The notes under the pieces: generated by a model
Databases searched by the model: none
Seen by the model: only the letters and a program-made list of their open reading frames with translations
What the model was told of the DNA's origin: nothing
Part shown: piece after piece, positions 57,180 through 64,000 of the stretch
How positions within the stretch are numbered: position 1 is the first letter of the stretch
How the letters are laid out: every line of letters begins with the position of its first letter
From: Callorhinus ursinus
Lineage: Eukaryota; Chordata; Mammalia; Carnivora; Otariidae
Assembly: GCF_003265705.1 (NCBI RefSeq)
Contig: NW_020313157.1
Coordinates: 2,959,570-3,023,569, forward strand
Direction of reading: 5' to 3'
DNA: 64,000 bases
Made by a program: the position numbers and the translations under genes

Positions 57180-58330
57180 CGCCTGGGGAGATTATTTTTA
57201 ACTGAGTGGATCAGGAAATGTTTTACAGATGATGGGATATTTGAGATGGGCCTTGAAGAAAGTAGCATTCAGACACGGAATGATGGAAGGAGGAGAATTC
57301 TACACAAGGGACAGGATGAGCGAACGCATGCCATCAGGAAAGGTTAGGGCTCTGGTGAGAACTGAGCAGGGAGAAGGGCAGGCAGAGTGAAGTGGGGATT
57401 GTGGGGAAGCTACTTGGAAGGCTGGTTTGGGCCAACCGTGAAGGGCCTCGCGTACTTGGCTGCCAAGATGGCTTTGTGCTGTTGGGCGGTGGGCAACCAC
57501 TGAGGGCTTGGGAAGCGTCCCTCCAGCAGGTGTTTGTGAGGAGGGGGAGGATGAGGGAGGCTGATTGGAGGACCTGTCAGAAATGCAGCTTAGAAGGTGT
57601 GAACTCCATGAGAGAGAGGGGGGCAGAGAGGAGGGACAGACCCAGCAGATAGCTGGGGTGGAGTCTCCTGGTCTCCGGCCAAAGGGAGCCCTCACGGGTC
57701 TAGAGTAGGTTGCTGGAGGCCTGATCTTGACTCCAAGAAAGAAAAAAAAAAGACCAGGAACATAAAAGAACAGATTTTAAAAGTTCAGTTTGGGCTGTTA
57801 TGAATTTGGGGTGCTAGGGGGACATCTGGATGGAGATACTGGATATTGGAGGATTGAAAGGTCTGGAGATCCAGAGATGAGATCCAGTTGGGTGAAGATG
57901 AGGCTGTGAGGTCATGAAGGAAGCTGTTGCAGAGAAAGAGATTCAGGGATGGTCGGTGGGCAGCACCAGATTCAAGCAATGGGAAGAGGAAGATGAGTGG
58001 ATTTCAGGAAGAGGGAAAGGGACCCTGGAAGAGGCCGTGACCTGGAGGGCAAGGGAAGGGTGCATTCTGGAAGGGTGGTCGATGGGATGGAATGCCACAG
58101 AGATGCCAAAGAAGATGAGGTGTCGGCTTTGATATCCCTGAGGTCGCTGGCAGAGCACGAAGGCCTTATGCGCATCTAGGGAGGGCGCAGAGGTGACACG
58201 TTTGGGCAGTGGGCTCAGGAGGGATAGAGGACGTGAAGGAGTACATGGGTAGGGGGTTTGCAGAGGTAGCAAATTTCCTTTTCAACACTAGAAAGACTAA
58301 GTGTGTTTATGGGCCGATGGTGAGGGTCCT
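57180..58330 (+). repeat. Ancient interspersed repeat (family not named)
   Basis: 'ATTTGAGATGGGCCTTGAAGAAAG', 'GAAGGGCCTCGCGTACTTGGCTGCCAAG', 'GGCAACCACTGAGGGCTTGGGAAG', 'AGTTTGGGCTGTTATGAATTTGGGGTGC' and 'GGGACATCTGGATGGAGATACTGG' follow a mammalian repeat pattern I recognise by phrase. Shares family phrases with 24590-25450. Confidence 0.45.
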
Positions 58331-59877
58331 AGGAGAGAGAAGGACTGACGGACACAAGGTGGAGAGGAAGTGACCAAGGTGTCAGACGTGTGGGGAGGGT
58401 GGGGCAGGTCTTAGGGGACACATGCCATGGCATCGTGGAGACCTCAGAGGGACACTGCACCTTCGAGGTAAACTCAGGAGCCGCAGTGCCAGTGAGGGAG
58501 CTCAAGTAGTGGAGAGGGTTCTCTGGCTTCCCTGGGATTGCTGTGGAGGGCCCGGAGGGCCACGGGGTGGGGTGGGGGAAAGGAACCAGACTATGAGGTG
58601 GAAGAGAAGGCCGTTTGCCCCAAGTTGCCTGGTATGGAACAGCAGGACCAAGACCAGAGCCTGGTCTCTGGTGCTGGAGGAAAACCAGGCAGAGCCCAGA
58701 GACCAAGTCAGTGAACCGGCCTTTTTGTTCAGTGAATGTTGGCCCCTGGTAGGCTGGCCCCCTCCAGCCAGGGCTAAGTCCGACCCCAAGCTCCACCATC
58801 TAAGGTGTCCATTCAGCAACTGTTCCTGGGCCTGCGATGGGAAAAGCTCTGTGTTTGGACTCTGTCGAGTTCAGTGACTTAGTGGGAGCTGGCTCAGAGG
58901 TTCGCAGTGAGTTCCCCAGATGACAGCCTGGGTTCTCACTCTTGTGCAACAGAGACAGGTCCAGGCTCAGGTTCCCTCTGGGGTGTTTTCCTGGCCGGGA
59001 GGACTTTGCCACGCCCAGCAGTAGGGCTCACTTTGGGATCAGGGAAGTCCTGTCCCCTTTGGTTTCAGCCACATCCCTCTCCAGCCCTGAAGGTGGTTTC
59101 GTTCAGAGTCAAGGTCCCAGACAGGGACCTGTCCATGCTTGTCACTTCCTCATCCTTCCTCACAGAGGGCTCCCAAGCAGCCTTTCCGGAGTGGCCTGGT
59201 CTCAGAGTGGGGGGTTTGGGCAGCAGAACCTGTTACTGCGTTTGAGAGTGCGGAGCTTTTAGGAGGTCAGCTGTTCATACCCCAGCCAGGCCTTGCAAGA
59301 GCCTCCTCTCTGGGAGCCTCAAGCTCTTCCCCAGCTGTGTGGAGAAGAGGCTGCCCCATGCTGCCCAGGGGGCAGGCGTGCCCAGCGGCCCAATTCTGAA
59401 GACCAGGAGACCATGGTGCCTTTGGACAGCTCCTGCCTGGTGCCATCCTAGGAGCCTGTCTTCCCTGGAACCATGTCATCAGAGCCACACAAAAACATAG
59501 TGCTGCTCCTTCTGCTCCAAATCCTGGGGCCCAGAAGGATTTCGGGTGGAATGTTGGCCTTGCTGAGGCAGGCCCCCCAGCTTCATAGCAAGGGTGTTAT
59601 GCAGTGAGAAAAGGCTTTTTTCCTTCCATGCTAGGTGGACCCTCCCCCTGGGGGTCTTTGTCTTTTACAACCTTGACAGCACTGACCCTCTGGTTCTCTG
59701 ACAACTCCGAATGCTACAGGGCACAGAGTGGGTGTGGGCTGCGTGGTGAGCCCTGGGGAGAAGAAGGTCCCAGTGCAGAGTCCTGGAAGAAGGGGAGACG
59801 GGGCCCGCCCTGGGGAGCCCACCCTGGGTTGGGAACAGAATGAATTCATGATTAAGGGTGAGGGTCAGTATGTGGTC

Positions 59878-60490
59878 AGCAAGTGATGTAAGAATGCAAC
59901 TGGCTTATGACCCAGCAATCACACTACTGGGTATTCACCCGGAGAATACAAATATGAGAAGTCAGAGGGATACATGCTCCCTGATGTTTACGGCAGCATT
60001 ATCTGCAGTAGCCAAGGTATGGAAGCCGCCCAAGTGTCCATCGGTAGGTGAATTCATAAAGTATTATATATATATACACACACAATGGAATATTTTTCAT
60101 CCATAAAAAAGAATGGAATCTTGCCATTTGCAACGACATGGATGGAGCTAGAGGGTATTATGCTAGGAGAAATAAGTCAGCCAGAGAAAAACAAATACCA
60201 TATGATTTCATTCATATGTGGAATTTAAGAAACAAAACAAATGAGCAAAGGGAAAAATAAGAGAAAGACAAAGCAAGACACAGACTCTTAACTCTACAGA
60301 ATAAACTGGTGGTACTGGGGGGGAGAAGTGTGTGTGTGTGGGGAGGTGGGGTGAAGCAGGTGATGGGGATGAAGGAATGCACCTGTCGCGATGAGCACCG
60401 GGTGATGTGTGGAAGTGTAGGATCACTGTATTGTGTGCTGGAAACTAATAGAACTCCATGTGAACAAAGTGTGATTGAAAACAAAAACTT
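59878..60490 (+). mobile_element. Carnivore L1 3' end, plus strand
   Basis: 'CTTATGACCCAGCAATCACACTACTGGGTATTCACCC', 'TGCAGTAGCCAAGGTATGGAAG', 'ATGGAATATTTTTCATCCATAAAAAAG', 'TTGCCATTTGCAACGACATGGATGGAGCTAGAGG' and 'CATATGATTTCATTCATATGTGG' are ORF2 C-terminal/3' UTR order. It is younger-looking than the other L1 pieces and 5'-truncated. Contains (TA)n/(CA)n near 60065. Confidence 0.9.
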
Positions 60491-61939
60491 AAACAAAAAA
60501 GATGTGGGGCACGCAGCAGCAACTGAGAGGAGGAACACACTAGAGAGAGGTGGGAAAGGTGGGCCAATAGGGACCCCATCTGAAAAGTCAACTTTCCAGC
60601 CCCGAGGCCCTGGCTAGCCACACTGCTCAGACAGGAATGGGCCGTGTCTCTGCCCCCAGGAGCTGACTTCTATTTGGGGCAATGACACCCAGGGAGAGAA
60701 AATGTAACTACCCCCTGCTCCCCCGGCAGCTCTGGTTGGAGTTCAGAGGAGGGCTGGAAGGTCGGCCTCACAGAGGGGCAGGGTTTCAGCTGGACTGGGA
60801 GAAAGGGGACAGTCACTGGACCGTCACCTCCAAGAGGACAGGGGCTGTGCGTTTATTTAACTTGCTTGTCTCTGCATCAGCGCCTAGCATGGTGCTTGGT
60901 TCGTGTGGTTCGTAGAAAGCACTAAACAGTGTCAGATGAATGAGACGACTTGTGCAGGCAGAGGAGGAAGGTGATCAGAACCAGGAGTGGGGACACTCGG
61001 AGCATTGCGCTGGCAAGGGTGGGAGGAGCCCAGCTCTGGCGTGGCTGTGGGGCTCCTGTTGGGGGGATCAGACACCTTGGTGGGCAGAGGGTCTGGAATG
61101 CTAAGCCAGGTGGCTCTCTCTGGGCCCTCAGCATACCCTAGCCCCTCCCCTTCTCCCTCTCAGATATTTTTGGATCCTTCTAGAGCAGCAACTGCATTCT
61201 GAGCTCAAACAGGTGCAGGCAAAGTCTGGCCTGGAGTTCTGGGCCCGTAGGAAGTGGGTTGTATTGGGAGCTCAGCCCAGAACCAGGCCAGGGGAGAGCC
61301 CTGGGGTTTGGGAGCCCCCTCCCTGCTCCCTCCCCCAAACAGCTCACTGCCAGAACTGGGCCCCTGGTCCTCTTCCAAGTGGCCATTCGGTTAGGACCTT
61401 GGCCAGCCCAGTTGTCCCCATAGAATTTTCCCTAGATGGCAATAGGTACAGACTTGACAAAGCCATTGCCTTGGAAACTGTGCCTCTGAGGGCACCTGGT
61501 CCCATTGCTGCCTGCCCTGTGCATCTGTGCCCACCAGAGGGGCTTCTCTTGTTTTGTCCCTGCATTTCCTCCTACCCTTTATGTCAGCTGGTAGAAGACC
61601 ACTTATTTCTCTAGCTTATCCCAGGAGGTCAAGACACCAGGAAGGGGTCTGGAAAGATTGGAGAAGGGTCATAGCCCTTGCCATGGGTCTGGGTACGGGC
61701 CGTGACAAGGATAGAAGCCCAGGGGCAAATCCACCTTTCTCCTGACTTTTCCTGCCTCAGTTTCCTTCCTGAATTGGTAGTTAGGCCAGCAGCCTCTTCA
61801 TCTGGAGCCCTGTCACCTGAGGCCGCCCACCTGGGTTGCAGGATAGACAGCCTGTGGGGGCGGGGGGTGGAGCCCCGCAAACCCACAGGAACCGAGTGCA
61901 GAGCAAGCACCGGCTTTGCCACAAATTCACCACCAAGCC

Positions 61940-62110
61940 CCTTCCCATTTTGCACCTGTTTTTTTGCCCATAAAGCGGGATAATAATACTTGCCCTATTT
62001 ACAGCATGGGGTTGTTATGTGACTAAATTTTAAACATGGCTATGAGATGCTTAACATGTTTTTGATATCAGATACTTTTTAAGGTTGGAAGGACTATGGC
62101 AGTAATTATA
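61940..62110 (+). repeat. MIR element fragment
   Basis: 'CATTTTGCACCTGTTTTTTTGCCCATAAAGCGGGATAATAATACTTGCC' and 'GGGTTGTTATGTGACTAAATTTTAAACATGGC' are the MIR 3' half. Confidence 0.6.
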
Positions 62111-62471
62111 GGCTGTCGCTGCTATTCCATTGGCTTGACATCTGCCACGGGTTTCCTCAAATATCATGAAACATGAACAATCAAGGGAATCCATCCATAT
62201 CTCTGCCCCTTCTCAGGGCTGTTAATATCCTTCAGATTCTCTGTCCTCAAAGAGCTTATGAATCAGGAGGGGAGAGAATCCCCGCTCATGACAGGCGTAG
62301 GGAACCATATAAGGCAGATGTAATCAGGGGCTAAAAATAAGTAGCCTGAGTGTGCAGAGAAGGGGAGCAGGTGGGACATGGCCCGGGGCCACGGGGCTGG
62401 TGGGAGCACCAGCAGCTTAGTGGGAGAGGGGTCGGGAAGATCTTGTGGGGCCAGGCTTCAGTGCTGTCCCT

Positions 62472-62912
62472 ATGTTATTTTCCTGGGGCCGCCGTAACAA
62501 ACAACCACAAACTGGGTGGCTTCAAACAACAGAAATTTAACCTCTCATAGTTCTGGAGGCCGGAAGTTAAACACGGAGGTGTTGGCAGGACCCTGCCCCC
62601 TTTGAAGGCTCCATAGGAGGATCCTTCCTGCCTCCTCCAGCTTCTGGTAGATTCAGGCAGTCCTCGGTGTTCTTTGCCTTGTAGATACATCTCTCCAGGC
62701 TCTGCCTCTGTGTCCTCATGGTCTCTTCTCTATGTCTCCGTGTGTCCTCTCCTCTTCTTGTAAGGACACCAGTCACTGGACTAAGGGTCCATCCTAATGC
62801 AATATGGCCTCATCTTAATTACATCTGCACAGACCCTATTTCCAAATAATGTCCCCTTCCAAGGTTCCTGCTGGATGTGAATTGGGGGGAAGGGGCACTC
62901 TTCAACCTCTCT
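62472..62912 (-). mobile_element. MaLR LTR (MST/MLT1-like), reverse
   Basis: Reverse-complement LTR phrases in order: 'GGCCGCCGTAACAAACAACCAC', 'CTGGGTGGCTTCAAACAACAGAAATTTAACC', 'CATAGTTCTGGAGGCCGGAAG', 'CTTGTAAGGACACCAGTCACTGGAC' and 'CAGACCCTATTTCCAAATAATGTC'. Confidence 0.87.
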
Positions 62913-64000
62913 GGCTCCTTAGCCTCGGACTCGACAGTTGAGCGGTTGCTGGCTCTGAACATGTAGTTCCCGTCTGTCTCCTGGCTGGTGGTCCTCTGCT
63001 GGGCACAAATGGCACCTGTTTCCCTGGTCCTCCCTGTGGCCTCACGGCCCACGCAATTGCCCCAGCAGCTTGGAGCTCTGCTGACACACCCAGCCCAAGC
63101 GTGTTGAATGGGTGGATGGACAACTGGCCGGGGGCAGGAAGTTCCAGGAGGCCATCCAGCCTAGCGCTGGTGCTGGGGAGGCTGGTGGGGGCAGTTCTCC
63201 AGCTCCCTGTTGGGTGTGCTCAGATACAGAGCCAGTTGGAGTAGTCCTGGTCTGGGGACCAGGGGCTCTGGTTCTTGGCTGGTTATGTGATGGAGAGAGC
63301 CGCAGGCCAAGAAGCCAGCGACTCAGGCCTGGCAGAGTTAGGCCCAGCTCTCCTGTGTGAGTACCTGTGCCCAGCCCCTCAGAGTCCCCGGTCCCAGCTG
63401 CAGCGGGAGAGTGAGCAGGACACGGAGGTGCCTCCCCATCCTCTGAGGGCCTAGCCCCTTGGAAAGAGAACTTCTGGGTGTGTCCACTGCTGGTGTCATG
63501 TCATCCCGGCATGTCTGCCTTTCTGCTTCCTTCTCTCCAGCGCAGGAGCACTCAGCTAAAAGGGCGGGTATCTGGGTCTCCTCACAACAGACTTAGGGAT
63601 CCCCAGGCCAGAGGCAGCTCTAGAAGCTGGTGGCTATAGCTCTGTTTCCCTTTCTGTGGTTTGTCATGGTGGTTCTGGAGGAGAGCAGGGATGGGGACAT
63701 GTCTCCAGGGTCTGCTGGCCTTTCTAGAAAAGCTTACTGGTGAATGCCGTCGGGGTTCCTAGCCTGGCATTCCTCGCTCTCCTCTGCCTGGCTTGTCCCA
63801 TCTTCCTGATCACTTGCCTTGGCTCCTGCAACGACTGACCCCAAATGCCCTACCCCTCAAAGAGCTCCTAGGGTCCCCATCCCTGCCCACCGCTGAGACT
63901 GTTGCCATGAGGCGAGTTCTCTCTTCATGCCTGCCCATATCCCCCTCTAATTAGATGCCTTGTGTTTAAGGGGGAGGGTCTTCACTTCAGGAATCCAGTT
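62913..64000. other. SRL: Unique sequence, SRL intron 1 continuing
   Basis: No exon or repeat is recognised to the end of the window. Confidence 0.45.

Larger units (their letters stand above)
53554..64000 (+). other. SRL: SRL intron 1 (continues past the window)
   Basis: At least 10.4 kb. No sequence resembling the acidic second-exon start or the GTPase domain was found. Mostly unique DNA with an L1 3' end (59878-60490), MaLR LTR (62472-62912), MIR pieces and an ancient repeat at 57180-58330. Many open frames exist, including a 396-codon one at 55976-57166 (plus), but these lack domain or splice support. Confidence 0.7.

Noticed and set aside
1..64000. CRISPR arrays, operons, bacterial insertion sequences, phage or toxin systems
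   Set aside because: None seen. The spliced mammalian genes, SINEs, L1s and MaLR LTRs identify this as mammalian nuclear DNA.

Overview
This window is mammalian nuclear DNA from an arctoid carnivore (bear, mustelid or pinniped type). The evidence is about 35 tRNA-Lys-derived Can-SINE insertions. Their head reads 'GGGGCGCCTGGGTGGCTCAG' and their body carries the 'CTGACCCTC..CCCTCTCGTGCTCTCT' segment. The canid SINEC_Cf form and the felid form are absent. Gene density is low: introns and intergenic DNA fill most of the window and most long open frames are chance. No prokaryotic or phage content was seen.

Layout. 1-2900: a stop-poor CpG island that, by conserved human gene order (GLIS2 - TFAP4 - SRL), may hold the minus-strand GLIS2 5' end. 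2900-28260: intergenic DNA with SINEs, LTRs, L1 and MIR fragments, a 380-bp alternating TG/CG microsatellite, a strong CTCF-type motif near 21.08 kb and an unassigned CpG island at 8.2-8.8 kb. 28260-30640: the TFAP4 promoter CpG island. 29721-40506: the complete TFAP4 (AP-4) coding sequence in seven coding exons on the plus strand, 337 residues, all splice sites intact, with a 3' UTR and AATAAA at 41367-41372. 41400-53440: intergenic DNA with another unassigned CpG island (43.18-43.8 kb), a CTCF-type motif, a 37-bp VNTR and many nested SINE/L1 insertions. 53448-53553: promoter and signal-peptide exon of SRL (sarcalumenin), plus strand. 53554-64000: SRL intron 1, with no further exon recognised.

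Biology. TFAP4 is a bHLH-leucine-zipper factor that binds CAGCTG. Its own 5' flank has three CAGCTG sites and its first intron has two CACGTG sites, consistent with autoregulation and with the known MYC control of this gene. SRL is a muscle sarcoplasmic-reticulum calcium-store protein; its core promoter has a perfect MEF2 consensus that is also the TATA box, plus CAGCTG E-boxes. I found no convincing new gene system. The most unusual items are structural: two SINEs sharing one 16-bp target, an N-gap flanked by a perfect 47-bp duplication that looks like an assembly artefact, a CCAAT-box minisatellite in TFAP4 intron 1, a VNTR with phased CACGTG E-boxes, and a paired ZNF143/THAP11-type motif inside TFAP4 intron 1 that suggests an antisense promoter.
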